From Hohaiivirga sp031547465 (GTDB lineage: Bacteria > Pseudomonadota > Alphaproteobacteria > Rhizobiales > Beijerinckiaceae): a stretch of 15,164 nucleotides of DNA. The position numbers and the translations under genes were made by a program. The DNA is taken from the NCBI GenBank assembly GCA_031547465.1, contig JAVBRX010000166.1, forward strand, positions 1 to 15,164, given 5' to 3'. The notes beneath the pieces were generated by a model that was not told the DNA's origin, ran no database searches, and was given only the letters and a program-made list of their open reading frames with translations. Below, in pieces: positions 1-7,622 of this stretch (within the stretch, counting starts at the first letter, position 1; the number at the start of each line of letters is the position of its first letter).

Positions 1-906
1 GAGGCGGGCGCTGTCCACAGGGGTCAGGCCGCGCGTCAAACCGGCGAGGAAACCGGCGGCGTAGAGATCTCCGGCCCCGGTCGTATCCACAACCCTATCC
101 ACAGGAACGGCGGGAACCGACAGGGTTTCCTCGCGGCTCACCAGCAGCGCCCCCTGCTCGGAGCGGGTGACGACGCCGAATACGCCTTCCTGGCGCAGGG
201 CGGCGACGGCTGTCGTTTCGTCTGCGGTTTCGAACAGGCTCTTCAACTCGCCCATATTGGCGAAGACGATATCGAGACTGCCGTCGCGGATCAGATGCAG
301 AAATTCAGTGCGATAGCGATCGACGCAGAACGTATCCGACAGAGTGAAGGCGACTTTGCCTTCGGATTCATGGGCAATGGCCATAACCTTACGAAACGCA
401 TCCTTGGCCTGCGGCGGATCCCACAGATAACCCTCGAGATAGACGATCTCCGCCGCTGCCACCGTCGCCGGGCTGATGTCGGCCTCGGTGAGGTTCTGGC
501 TGGCACCGAGGAAGGTGTTCATCGAGCGTTCGCCGTCCGGCGTCACCAACACGAAACAGCGCGCTGTAGTTACACCGTTCGATGACGGCGGCACGTCGTA
601 GGCAACTTTCACCGCCTTGAGATCGTGTGCGAACAATCTGCCGCTCTCATCGTCGCGCACCTTGCCGATGAAGGCAGTCTTTGCCCCGAGCATCGCCGCT
701 CCAACCGCCGTGTTGGCCGCCGAACCGCCGGACATGATCGTCGCCGGACCCATTTTCTCGTAAAGCGTTTCGGCCCGCGCCTCGTCAATGAGCTGCATCG
801 CGCCCTTGATGACTTTCTGGTCGATGAGAAACGTATCGTCCGCGTGCGCAAGGACATCGACGATGGCATTGCCGACCGTCAGGACATCGATTGTTTTCTT
901 GTACAT
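1..906 (-). CDS. PfkB-family carbohydrate/nucleoside kinase (adenosine-kinase-like), 3' end cut by the window
   Basis: The minus strand is open from ATG at 906 to the window edge, giving 302 residues of a protein that is usually about 330 long, so only the C-terminal ~30 are missing. The start reads MYKKTIDVLTVGNAIVDV, a typical PfkB first strand. The glycine-rich substrate region SGGSAANTA is near residues 59-67. The PfkB signature DTTGAGD, which holds the catalytic Asp and the anion hole, is at residues 274-280 (bases 67-87). Family knowledge: ribokinase-fold enzymes phosphorylate a sugar or nucleoside hydroxyl with ATP in the cytoplasm. Rhizobial members with this layout are usually annotated as adenosine kinase, but the substrate cannot be read from the sequence. 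The gene follows the Smr gene on the same strand after 160 bases, so it may have its own promoter. Confidence 0.88.
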   Translation of the reverse strand, partial: MYKKTIDVLTVGNAIVDVLAHADDTFLIDQKVIKGAMQLIDEARAETLYEKMGPATIMSGGSAANTAVGAAMLGAKTAFIGKVRDDESGRLFAHDLKAVKVAYDVPPSSNGVTTARCFVLVTPDGERSMNTFLGASQNLTEADISPATVAAAEIVYLEGYLWDPPQAKDAFRKVMAIAHESEGKVAFTLSDTFCVDRYRTEFLHLIRDGSLDIVFANMGELKSLFETADETTAVAALRQEGVFGVVTRSEQGALLVSREETLSVPAVPVDRVVDTTGAGDLYAAGFLAGLTRGLTPVDSARL

Positions 907-1066
907 GGAGAAACCCGAGGGATGCGGCGCAGTTTTCCCGAGAATTGCGCCGGAGAAAGGATGCTTTCGTTCTGACCGCGCAACCGTTCCCGGTCAAGCC
1001 GGAGCGACACGAATTCCGCTTTCAATTCCTTCTCTTGTCCCTTCTTTGGGGCAGGATGAAACGGGT

Positions 1067-1696
1067 TCAGGCCTTGAGCCGCCGCAAGCGGACATAGAAC
1101 GCACCCGCGCCGCCGTGATGGGTCGCGGCCTCATCATAGCCGATCACCACGGAATGCAGTTCCGGCGCGGCCAGCCAATGTGGCGTCATGCGGCGCAGGA
1201 TGCCCCGCCCCTCAAACGACGGCGGCCCGGAAAACAGCGAGCTTGCGGGTGGACCTTTGCCTGTTACCACCAGCACCAGCGAATGCCCGGCAAGCTGTGA
1301 ACGGTGCAGAAAAGCATTCAAGGATGAATGTGCATCCTGCTGATAAAGCCCATGCAGGTCGATTTTCGCATCGACGCCACGCTTGCCACGCCGCAACGCC
1401 GACAGGGTTTTGCGCTCCAGCGCCTCAAGACCCGGCGAGCGTGACGACGCATAAGGCGCGAGGGCAACAGGCCGGGAATTGTTCAACACCGGTTTCATCC
1501 TGGCAGAGTTGCCATTGATGGCCGGACCTGCCGTCTCCGGTCCGAGAGGCAGCAGCGCAACGTCCGGATGAAACTGGTATTTTCGTTCCAGCGGCACGAC
1601 ATCACGTGCGATATAAGTCCAGAGTCTGCGTTCTTCGCGATCAAGAACGCGTTGGCCCTTACGTGGGCGCTTGTGGGGATCGCCATCCGGACTCAT
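1067..1696 (-). CDS. Smr (small MutS-related) domain protein
   Basis: This is a 209-residue protein with a basic, poorly conserved N-terminal half and a C-terminal Smr domain from about residue 110. Visible Smr hallmarks are IDLHGLYQQDA near 112-122, the glycine loop TGKG near 145-148, GRGILRR, and the closing stretch with HHGGAGAFYVRLRR. Family knowledge: Smr domains are found at the C-terminus of MutS2 and in stand-alone proteins, and several act as nucleases on DNA or on RNA of stalled ribosomes. The precise role of the stand-alone alphaproteobacterial type is not established. It starts 10 bases after the mltA stop on the same strand, so the two are very likely co-transcribed; this pairing is common in Rhizobiales. 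Confidence 0.85.
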   Translation of the reverse strand: MSPDGDPHKRPRKGQRVLDREERRLWTYIARDVVPLERKYQFHPDVALLPLGPETAGPAINGNSARMKPVLNNSRPVALAPYASSRSPGLEALERKTLSALRRGKRGVDAKIDLHGLYQQDAHSSLNAFLHRSQLAGHSLVLVVTGKGPPASSLFSGPPSFEGRGILRRMTPHWLAAPELHSVVIGYDEAATHHGGAGAFYVRLRRLKA

Positions 1697-1706
1697 CGCG
1701 CCAAAC

Positions 1707-2831
1707 TCACCGGGAAACTTTGACCGCGCGCGGTTTCAGCGCCACGAACCGCACCCTGTGCCGTGTCCGCCCAGCCAAGGTTCCAGCCTGTTGACCGGAC
1801 CCCCAGTAGAAATCGCCGCGGGCCGGGCCGACGATGGCGGAACCGGTGTCGAGGGCGATCAGCAGGCGTGCCAGCGGCTCCTCGCCGTTGACGGCGGGTA
1901 GATCGCCTTCGAGCCAAACCGGCGTTCCATAGGGCCAGACAGTCCGGTCAACAGCCAGGGAGCGGCCTGGAACCATCGGCAACCCCGCTGCGCCGATGGG
2001 GCCATCCTCCGGTGCCAGTTCCCCGGCAAAGCGGAAAAATACGAAGGAGCGGTTCATCCGCATCACTGCATGGGCTTCTTCTCTATGGTCCCGCAACCAA
2101 CCGAGCAAGCGTTCCAGATTCATCTCTTCGAGCGGCACCGCGCCACGTTCCACAAGAACCTTGCCGATGGCCGTATATGGCTGACCGTTCTTGCCCGCGT
2201 AAGCGACGCGAATCATCCTGCCGTCCTGCAGGCGGATGCGGGTCGACCCCTGCACCTGGACGATGAACGCCTCGCCCGGTTCACGCAGATAGACCAGCGG
2301 CACGGCCTTATCGCCGAGTACGCCATCCTCGATGGCGGCACGGTCCGGATACGGCTCCAGCCGTTCAGTTCCGTTAGCATCCCCGACCCTGCGGGCGAAT
2401 TGTGCCCCTTTCGGCAGGCCGGGATGCAACTGCTCCGGATCGACTGCTACCAGATCGTCAGGTCGGGCATAAAGCGGATGCTGGAACGGACCGGTGCGCT
2501 CCAGTGCACCATCGAATTCCGGTTCATAATAGCCGGTGAGAAACCCTGGTCGTTCACCGGATGCGTCTTTGGGTACGATTTCAACCGGTATGAAATGGGT
2601 TTCGAAAAATGTTCGCGCCGCATCGCCCTCAAGCAGACCGGAGGTGTCGGCGGCCTTGCAGACATACGCCAGAGCAGCGTCACCCGGCATTTCGGCAGTG
2701 CAGAAACGCCGGAAGACAGCGAAAGCGGCTGCATGATCGTCCTGTCGCCAGCCTTTGAGATCGGCAAAGGCGAGGGGCCGCTCCACAGGTCTGTCCGGCC
2801 CGCAGGCGGTAAGCGTGGCGGCGATGCCCAT
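1707..2831 (-). CDS. mltA: Membrane-bound lytic murein transglycosylase A (MltA)
   Basis: This 374-residue protein matches MltA. The MltA barrel domain spans roughly residues 90-260 (GYYEPEFDGALERTGPFQHPLYARP; VQVQGSTRIRLQDG). The C-terminal 3D domain ends in DTGSAIVGPARGDFYWGSG, with conserved aspartates at about 328 and 340. The enzyme cleaves the MurNAc-GlcNAc bond of peptidoglycan, forming 1,6-anhydromuramic acid, at the inner face of the outer membrane. A lipobox LTAC puts the lipidated Cys at residue 10, which leaves an unusually short signal peptide from the ATG used here. In-frame codons upstream (IKRVAII) would complete a normal lipoprotein signal but contain no ATG, GTG or TTG; see findings. 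It lies between the Tim44-like gene and the Smr gene, all on the minus strand. Confidence 0.9.
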   Translation of the reverse strand: MGIAATLTACGPDRPVERPLAFADLKGWRQDDHAAAFAVFRRFCTAEMPGDAALAYVCKAADTSGLLEGDAARTFFETHFIPVEIVPKDASGERPGFLTGYYEPEFDGALERTGPFQHPLYARPDDLVAVDPEQLHPGLPKGAQFARRVGDANGTERLEPYPDRAAIEDGVLGDKAVPLVYLREPGEAFIVQVQGSTRIRLQDGRMIRVAYAGKNGQPYTAIGKVLVERGAVPLEEMNLERLLGWLRDHREEAHAVMRMNRSFVFFRFAGELAPEDGPIGAAGLPMVPGRSLAVDRTVWPYGTPVWLEGDLPAVNGEEPLARLLIALDTGSAIVGPARGDFYWGSGQQAGTLAGRTRHRVRFVALKPRAVKVSR

Positions 2832-2923
2832 GATGATAGCGACTCTTTTGATGTCCGGTTCCTGGTTCTTGTCGTTATGATTTTATGTTACGTTCTGCCG
2901 CCCGGAGAAGCAGCAGAATCCGA

Positions 2924-3613
2924 TCAGTCGGATTCCGTTTCGGCAAGAATCCAGTTCGGATCGTTACTGCCGAGATTGCGCGAGAACGTCCAACGGTCAG
3001 TAACTTCCGCCACCTCGCCCGGATGGCCGTCGACAACTGCTCCGTTGGCGTCCCGGGTGACAGAAATCAGCGACGAGGCGAAATCCATGGCAATCATCGC
3101 CGTGCGGCCCTTGACCTCGACGGAGTTGAATTCGGCCTTGTCGATGGAGACGAAGGTAGTTTCCATTCGTTCGCCATTCTTTTCGCGCTGGGCGATGGCC
3201 TCGTTGAATCCGGCAAACACGTCTTTCGACAGAAACGGTTTCAGGGTCTCGCGATCACCGGCAGCAAAGGCATTGACGATCATCTCGTAAGCCGCCTTGG
3301 CGCCTTCGCGGAAACCGTTGGCGTCGAAATCCGGCTCAATGCGGATAATGGCATCAAGACCGTTGGCAACGGTCGAACCCGGCTCGGCAATACCCTTCCA
3401 GCGGTCTGCCTCCGGTTCCGGATCGTATTCGCGCTCCGAATCCGGAGCATTGGCTTTGCCGTTCAGCGGCTTGGGGTCCGGTCGCGAGACCGGCTCGACA
3501 GGTGGACGTTCATGCCCTGTCTTGGTGCCGAGCACCGTCCATAACCGCCAAGCGACGAACACCGCGAGACCAAAGAAAATCAGGGTCATATATTGATTCA
3601 AGGTCTGTTCCAT
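2924..3613 (-). CDS. Membrane-anchored Tim44/TimA-domain protein
   Basis: The protein has 229 residues when started at ATG 3613 (MEQTLNQYMTL), which has a GGA ribosome-binding motif just upstream; a GTG at 3634 would add seven residues. One hydrophobic segment at about residues 8-22 (MTLIFFGLAVFVAWRLW) anchors it in the inner membrane, followed by an acidic, proline-rich linker. The Tim44-like fold begins near residue 95 (GFREGAKAAYEMIVNAFAAGDRETLKPFLSKDVFAGFNEAI). Family knowledge: Tim44 tethers the import motor in mitochondria; the bacterial homologues are inner-membrane-associated proteins of unclear function. In Rhizobiales it normally lies between secB (with fxsA) and mltA, as here except that fxsA is not seen. 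It ends 92 bases before mltA on the same strand. Confidence 0.85.
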   Translation of the reverse strand: MEQTLNQYMTLIFFGLAVFVAWRLWTVLGTKTGHERPPVEPVSRPDPKPLNGKANAPDSEREYDPEPEADRWKGIAEPGSTVANGLDAIIRIEPDFDANGFREGAKAAYEMIVNAFAAGDRETLKPFLSKDVFAGFNEAIAQREKNGERMETTFVSIDKAEFNSVEVKGRTAMIAMDFASSLISVTRDANGAVVDGHPGEVAEVTDRWTFSRNLGSNDPNWILAETESD

Positions 3614-4062
3614 CTCATTCCGGTCGTTCCGCACCGCTTCCTGTCCGAAAACACGAAGGGAGGCCGTTTGCGCCGCTCACCCGGATAATGCCAAACGCAC
3701 GCTTTCATCCAGATATGGGAACTCTCCATACTGCTATCCAGTTTTAAGCTGTTATAAACCTTCCCGGCAAGCAGGTTTTTATGAATCACGCACCATGGAT
3801 ACGGATCATTTAACCCAGCCCGGCGTTCGTACAAAGGCACGATGCCGCGGGATAATCCGAGAGTGGGTTTTTCAGCAGCGTAAACAATGACGAGCGTTTA
3901 TCGCCATTCCGATCCGCGCAATCTGCGTTTCGGTCTTTTGACAGGAATGCAACGTCTTTCCGTTTTGTAACCTTGTCGTTGGAAAAGAACCATGTTAGCG
4001 CGCAATATCAAGGATTTTTCTGCGCCTGATTCGGCGCGTGTTTTCATTATCTGGAGCTTCCC
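3614..4062. other. Divergent spacer between the Tim44-like gene and secB, no convincing gene
   Basis: These 449 bases separate two divergent genes, so the promoters for both should lie here. No frame gives a recognisable protein; the 80-residue minus-strand frame at 3598-3840 overlaps the Tim44 start and has no family features. Relatives often carry fxsA between these genes, and no FxsA-like membrane protein is visible. A TTGACA hexamer lies at 3938-3943 on the plus strand about 120 bases before secB, but no good -10 hexamer sits at the right distance. secB is preceded by a GGAGC ribosome-binding site around 4051-4055. Confidence 0.5.
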
Positions 4063-4602
4063 ATGGCCGAATCCGCCTCCAACGGTTCATCCACTAACGG
4101 CAACGCCGCTCCCTCGCTGAATGTTCTGGTGCAATACGTCAAGGATCTCTCCTTCGAGAATCCGAACGCGCCGCGCTCATTGCAGCCACAGGAAAAGACC
4201 CCGCAGATCGGCCTGCAGATCAATGTTACGCCGAAGAAAATCGGCGAGCATGAATTTGAAGTTGAAATATCGCTTCAGGGCGATGCCAAGGTCGATGAAA
4301 ATGTGCTGTTCGCTTTCGATCTGACCTATTGCGGTATTTTCCGCATTCAGAACGTGCCGCAGGATCAGCTGCCGCCGGTTCTCATGATCGAATGCCCGCG
4401 CCTGCTGTTCCCATTTGCCCGTCAGATCATCAGCGAGACGGTGCGCGATGGCGGCTTCCCGCCGTTCAATATCGATCCGATTGATTTTGTCGCCCTTTAC
4501 CGTCAGAAGGCCGCCGAGTTGCAGGCGCAAGCTCAAGCGCAGGGCCAAGAACAAGAGCAGGATAAAACAGCAGAGAAAAAACCTTCCAAGAAGAAGTCCT
4601 GA
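4063..4602 (+). CDS. secB: Protein-export chaperone SecB
   Basis: This 179-residue protein has the full SecB core from about residue 20 to 148: LNVLVQYVKDLSFENPNAP, INVTPKKIGEHEFEVEISLQGDAK, LTYCGIFRIQNVP, and the family hallmark CPRLLFPFARQIISETVRDGGFPPFNIDPIDFVALY. SecB is a homotetrameric cytosolic chaperone that holds unfolded precursors and hands them to SecA. The tail after residue 150 is a low-complexity run of alternating Gln/Ala and Gln/Glu, then a Lys-rich end, making the protein longer than the roughly 155-165 residues usual in the family. It is the only complete plus-strand gene left of the proposed origin, convergent with dnaQ, and is followed by a hairpin terminator. The start is set by GGAGC upstream of ATG. 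Confidence 0.95.
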   Translation: MAESASNGSSTNGNAAPSLNVLVQYVKDLSFENPNAPRSLQPQEKTPQIGLQINVTPKKIGEHEFEVEISLQGDAKVDENVLFAFDLTYCGIFRIQNVPQDQLPPVLMIECPRLLFPFARQIISETVRDGGFPPFNIDPIDFVALYRQKAAELQAQAQAQGQEQEQDKTAEKKPSKKKS

Positions 4603-4646
4603 TTCTACTGGCAGTTTGTTTCAAACTGGTTATATATTTCAAGTAT

Positions 4647-4670
4647 AACCGGCGGTTTTACCGCCGGTTT
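4647..4670 (+). terminator. Hairpin terminator between convergent secB and dnaQ
   Basis: A perfect 9-bp GC-rich inverted repeat (AACCGGCGG / CCGCCGGTT) with a 5-base TTTTA loop lies 45 bases after the secB stop. It is followed by a weak T-rich tract (TTTCATTTT). It sits 29 bases beyond the dnaQ stop on the other strand, so it probably ends both convergent transcripts. The structure is seen directly; the function is inferred from position. Confidence 0.8.
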
Positions 4671-4698
4671 CATTTTGAATACAAATGAATATGATATT

Positions 4699-5397
4699 CT
4701 ATTCTCTAAGATAGCTTCGCCATAACGCCTTCTCGCCTAGTCTAGCGATGAATTGGCGATGATTTTCCCGTTCCGCGTCGCTGAGCCGAAAGCGACCATC
4801 ATCCTGGCGATTGCGGCGGATAACCGGTGCCTGCATGCCCGGCATATTGCTCACCGGTCCGGAGCCGAGGCCGAAATTCGCCTGCTTGCCGCCAATCAGT
4901 TCGATATAGACCTCGGCAAGGATTTCCGAATCGAGCAATGCGCCATGTTTGGTGCGTTTCGATGTATCGATGCCGTAGCGGTTGGCTAGCGCATCAAGAT
5001 TGTTCTGCTGGCCCGGATGCTTACGGCGCGCAAGCGCAAGCGTATCGACGACCCTCTCCATGGAGAGCGGTGCAATGCCAAGGCGGGAGAATTCGGCATT
5101 GATGAAACCAATATCGAATGCCGCGTTGTGGATCACCAGCCGGTCGTCGCCGAGAAAGGCGGAAAAATCGGCGGCGATGACGGCGAAGACAGGTTTGTCC
5201 TTCAAAAACTCATCCGACAGGCCATGCACCCGGAAGGCATCAGGCGGCATTTGCCGTTCAGGATTGATGTAGACCTGATAGGTCTTGCCAGTCGGGATAT
5301 GGTTGAACAGCTCGACGCAACCGATTTCGACGATGCGGTCGCCATTGGCCGGGTCGATTCCGGTGGTTTCCGTATCGAGAACGATTTCGCGGATCAT
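4699..5397 (-). CDS. dnaQ: DNA polymerase III epsilon subunit (proofreading 3'-5' exonuclease)
   Basis: The 232-residue protein carries all DEDDh exonuclease motifs: ExoI DTETTG (Asp8, Glu10), ExoII HNAAFDIGF (Asp95), and ExoIII with His150 and Asp155 in KHGALLDSE. These residues bind the two metal ions that hydrolyse mispaired 3' ends during replication. The C-terminal ~60 residues are the expected flexible linker and polymerase (alpha subunit) binding tail. Length is normal for the family (about 230-245). It reads leftward behind coaE after a 128-base gap, so it may be transcribed with the ppsR-maf-aroE-coaE operon or from its own promoter in that gap. It is convergent with secB. Confidence 0.94.
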   Translation of the reverse strand: MIREIVLDTETTGIDPANGDRIVEIGCVELFNHIPTGKTYQVYINPERQMPPDAFRVHGLSDEFLKDKPVFAVIAADFSAFLGDDRLVIHNAAFDIGFINAEFSRLGIAPLSMERVVDTLALARRKHPGQQNNLDALANRYGIDTSKRTKHGALLDSEILAEVYIELIGGKQANFGLGSGPVSNMPGMQAPVIRRNRQDDGRFRLSDAERENHRQFIARLGEKALWRSYLRE

Positions 5398-5525
5398 GCC
5401 CTGTCCTTCGTTGGCGAGAAGGCTGGTTTAACCGGCGTTCCTCAATTAGAAAATGTCCTGCTGCCGGTTTTCCATAACGCCTTCGGTTCCGACGTTCAAT
5501 TCATCGCTGGTTATCGACCTGTCAG

Positions 5526-6113
5526 TTATCGGCCTGCAAGGCAGCGGATCAATCCTTCGACCTGACGGCGCGCCGCTTCAAAGCCGTGCTGTGTGTCGAT
5601 GATGAAATGAGCATGGCGGCGCTTGTCCGCATCCGGCCATTGCCGGGCGAGAATTGCCGTCAGTTTTTCCTCGTTCATATCGGGCCGAGCGAGGGCGCGC
5701 TGGCGCTGGATGATGGCAGGAGCACTGACGACAGCGATAGCGCGGCAGCGTTTTTCCGCGCCGATTTCAAAGAGCAGCGGGATATCGAGCACGGCAAGCG
5801 GTGTGCAGTTTGCATGGAGAGCGGCAAGAAACCGCTCTTCTTCTCGCCGCACCAGCGGATGAACGATCGCCTCCAACATGGCAAAACGCTCCGCCGAGCC
5901 GAACACGGCAGCAGCGAGCAGGGTGCGATCAATGCAACCATCGCGCGAAGTTCCGGGAAAGACGGTTTCGATCAGGGTGGCGGCTTCACCGGCATAAAGC
6001 CGATGCACCGTGGCATCGGCATCGTGCACCGGCACACCCATTTGCCGGAACATCTGCGCGGTTGCCGATTTCCCCATGGCGATGGAGCCGGTCAGGCCGA
6101 GGACGAAGGTCAT
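5526..6113 (-). CDS. coaE: Dephospho-CoA kinase
   Basis: The 195-residue protein starts MTFVLGLTGSIAMGKS, with the P-loop at residues 9-16. The HDADATVH motif (about 30-37) and LDIPLLFE (about 110-117) are typical of CoaE, as is the lid region with RQRALARPDMNEEKL. CoaE phosphorylates the 3' hydroxyl of the ribose of dephospho-CoA with ATP, the last step of coenzyme A synthesis, in the cytoplasm. Its ATG overlaps the aroE stop as ATGA (bases 6110-6113), so translation is probably coupled. Length is normal for the family (about 195-205). Confidence 0.93.
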   Translation of the reverse strand: MTFVLGLTGSIAMGKSATAQMFRQMGVPVHDADATVHRLYAGEAATLIETVFPGTSRDGCIDRTLLAAAVFGSAERFAMLEAIVHPLVRREEERFLAALHANCTPLAVLDIPLLFEIGAEKRCRAIAVVSAPAIIQRQRALARPDMNEEKLTAILARQWPDADKRRHAHFIIDTQHGFEAARRQVEGLIRCLAGR

Positions 6114-6976
6114 CGCCGTACCGCTTTCATCGCCAGATCAGCTTCGATCAACCGCCGTAAATCATTCGTGACCTGCGGCACTTTTCCGAACCAGCGAGCA
6201 AAACCGGGAACGGCCTGATGCAGCAGCATACCGAGGCCATCGACACAACGCAGATGATAAAGTTCCGCTTCGCGCAGCAGCGGCGTCGTCAGCGGCACAT
6301 AGACGATATCGGCAGCGATGGCGGTTTTCTTGGCGGTATTAAGACGCAGATCGAGCGGTGGCTGTCCGGCCATGCCGAGTGACGTGGTGTTGACGATCAG
6401 ATCGGCTCCGGCGACGGCTGCCTGCGCATTCCGCCAATCGAGAGTTTCTATCCGGGCCGGGTTTATTGCCCGCAGATCCTCGGCACGGGAACGGGTGCGA
6501 TTGGCGACGAAGATCGTCGCCGTGGTTTTGCCGCTCAGGCCCGCAATGACGGCACGCGCCGCGCCACCGGCACCGAGAACGAGAACGGTTTTGACGCTGT
6601 CGTGCCAGCCCGCATTGAGCGTCGCATCGAGATTGGCGATAAAACCGGCGGCATCGGTGTTGTCACCAATAAGCACGCCGTCTTCAAAATACAGGGTATT
6701 GATCGCGCCGATGGTTGCCGCCGTTGTTGTCAACCGGCCCAAAGTGTCGACGATGCGGCAGGTTTCCTCCTTTAGGGGCAGCGTAACGTTGCCGCCTTTA
6801 TATCCCTGGTCTGCCAGGCTGTGCAGGAACGGTTCCAGGGCTTCCGGTGCAATATCCACAGCTTCGTAACGTCCGGGCAGGGCGAAGGATTTCAGCCAGT
6901 AGCCATGGATCATCGGCGAGCGGGAATGCGCCACCGGATGGCCGATCACGAAGGCTTTTGCAACGGCATCAATCAT
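6110..6976 (-). CDS. aroE: Shikimate dehydrogenase (NADP+)
   Basis: The start at ATG 6976 gives 288 residues beginning MIDAVAKAFVIGHPVAHSRSPMIH, with the shikimate-binding SRS motif at 18-20. The frame is open 60 codons further upstream, but that extension lies inside maf and is not family-like. Catalytic Lys69 is in NVTLPLK and Asp108 in GDNTD. The NADP-binding glycine loop GAGGAARA is at 135-142, followed by the NRT/S-type phosphate clamp (NRTRSRA). The enzyme reduces 3-dehydroshikimate to shikimate in aromatic amino acid synthesis. It starts 19 bases after the maf stop and ends in an ATGA overlap with coaE, so it belongs to the ppsR-maf-aroE-coaE operon. Confidence 0.94.
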   Translation of the reverse strand: MIDAVAKAFVIGHPVAHSRSPMIHGYWLKSFALPGRYEAVDIAPEALEPFLHSLADQGYKGGNVTLPLKEETCRIVDTLGRLTTTAATIGAINTLYFEDGVLIGDNTDAAGFIANLDATLNAGWHDSVKTVLVLGAGGAARAVIAGLSGKTTATIFVANRTRSRAEDLRAINPARIETLDWRNAQAAVAGADLIVNTTSLGMAGQPPLDLRLNTAKKTAIAADIVYVPLTTPLLREAELYHLRCVDGLGMLLHQAVPGFARWFGKVPQVTNDLRRLIEADLAMKAVRR

Positions 6977-6995
6977 GAGTCGCGACCCTGATTTT

Positions 6996-7622
6996 TCAAA
7001 ACACGAGCAAACCGAGTTCCCGCAGACTGGCGAGAACCTGCCGCATCGGCAAGCCAAGAATAGTCGAATGATCGCCTTCGATACTTTCGAACAGGTGAAT
7101 GCCGGCATGTTCGATCTGGTAGCCGCCAGGACTTTGCAGCGCCTGATCGCCCGCAACGGTTAGATAATACTCAAGCGCCCGGTTCGATAATGAGCGCATG
7201 GAAAGCCGTGCCGTGCCAAGGCCTTCCGCCCGGACAATGCCGTCACGGATAATGCAATAGGCAGAATGCAACTGATGGCGACGGCCCGTCAGGGCGCAGA
7301 GCTGCGCGAAGGCAGCATTGCGGTCATTCGGCTTGTGAAAGGTCGTGCCATCAAAATCCAGCGTCTGGTCAGCACTGAGAATGAAACGACCAGGAAAACG
7401 CTTCGAAACGTCACACCCTTTTTCACGCGCCAGCTGACGGGCGACATCGCTCGGAGAAGCACCGCGCATCAGGGCCGCGGTTTCAACCTGCCGTTCATTG
7501 ATGGATGCCGGTTGGATATCAATGAACAGACCGGCGCCGAGCAGCAGATCGCGTCGCGCCCGACTGTTTGATGCCAGTACGAGCGGTTCGCTGCCGCGCC
7601 AGAAGGTCCACCGGTCATTCAC
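6996..7622 (-). CDS. maf: Maf-like nucleotide pyrophosphatase
   Basis: The 208-residue protein has the Maf signatures LASNSRARRDLL at 16-27, SADQTLDFDG near 84-93 with the catalytic Asp, the KPNDRNAAFAQL helix, and GGYQIEHAG near the C-terminus. Maf proteins hydrolyse non-canonical or modified NTPs to the monophosphate plus pyrophosphate, acting as house-cleaning enzymes. Which nucleotide this one prefers cannot be told from sequence. The start is GTG at 7622: it overlaps the ppsR stop as GTGA, and the nearby ATG at 7618 is out of frame. The C-terminal GLLVF is normal. It is the second gene of the minus-strand operon. Confidence 0.9.
   Translation of the reverse strand: MNDRWTFWRGSEPLVLASNSRARRDLLLGAGLFIDIQPASINERQVETAALMRGASPSDVARQLAREKGCDVSKRFPGRFILSADQTLDFDGTTFHKPNDRNAAFAQLCALTGRRHQLHSAYCIIRDGIVRAEGLGTARLSMRSLSNRALEYYLTVAGDQALQSPGGYQIEHAGIHLFESIEGDHSTILGLPMRQVLASLRELGLLVF

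Noticed and set aside
84..103. Two TATCCACA sequences 12 bases apart, near matches to DnaA boxes
   Set aside because: They lie in the codons just after the kinase's DTTGAGD motif in the opposite orientation and are explained by coding; no AT-rich or regulatory context accompanies them.
6977..7156. Sixty-codon upstream extension of aroE
   Set aside because: It lies entirely within maf coding sequence and does not resemble the N-terminus of shikimate dehydrogenases, which begin at the ATG at 6976.
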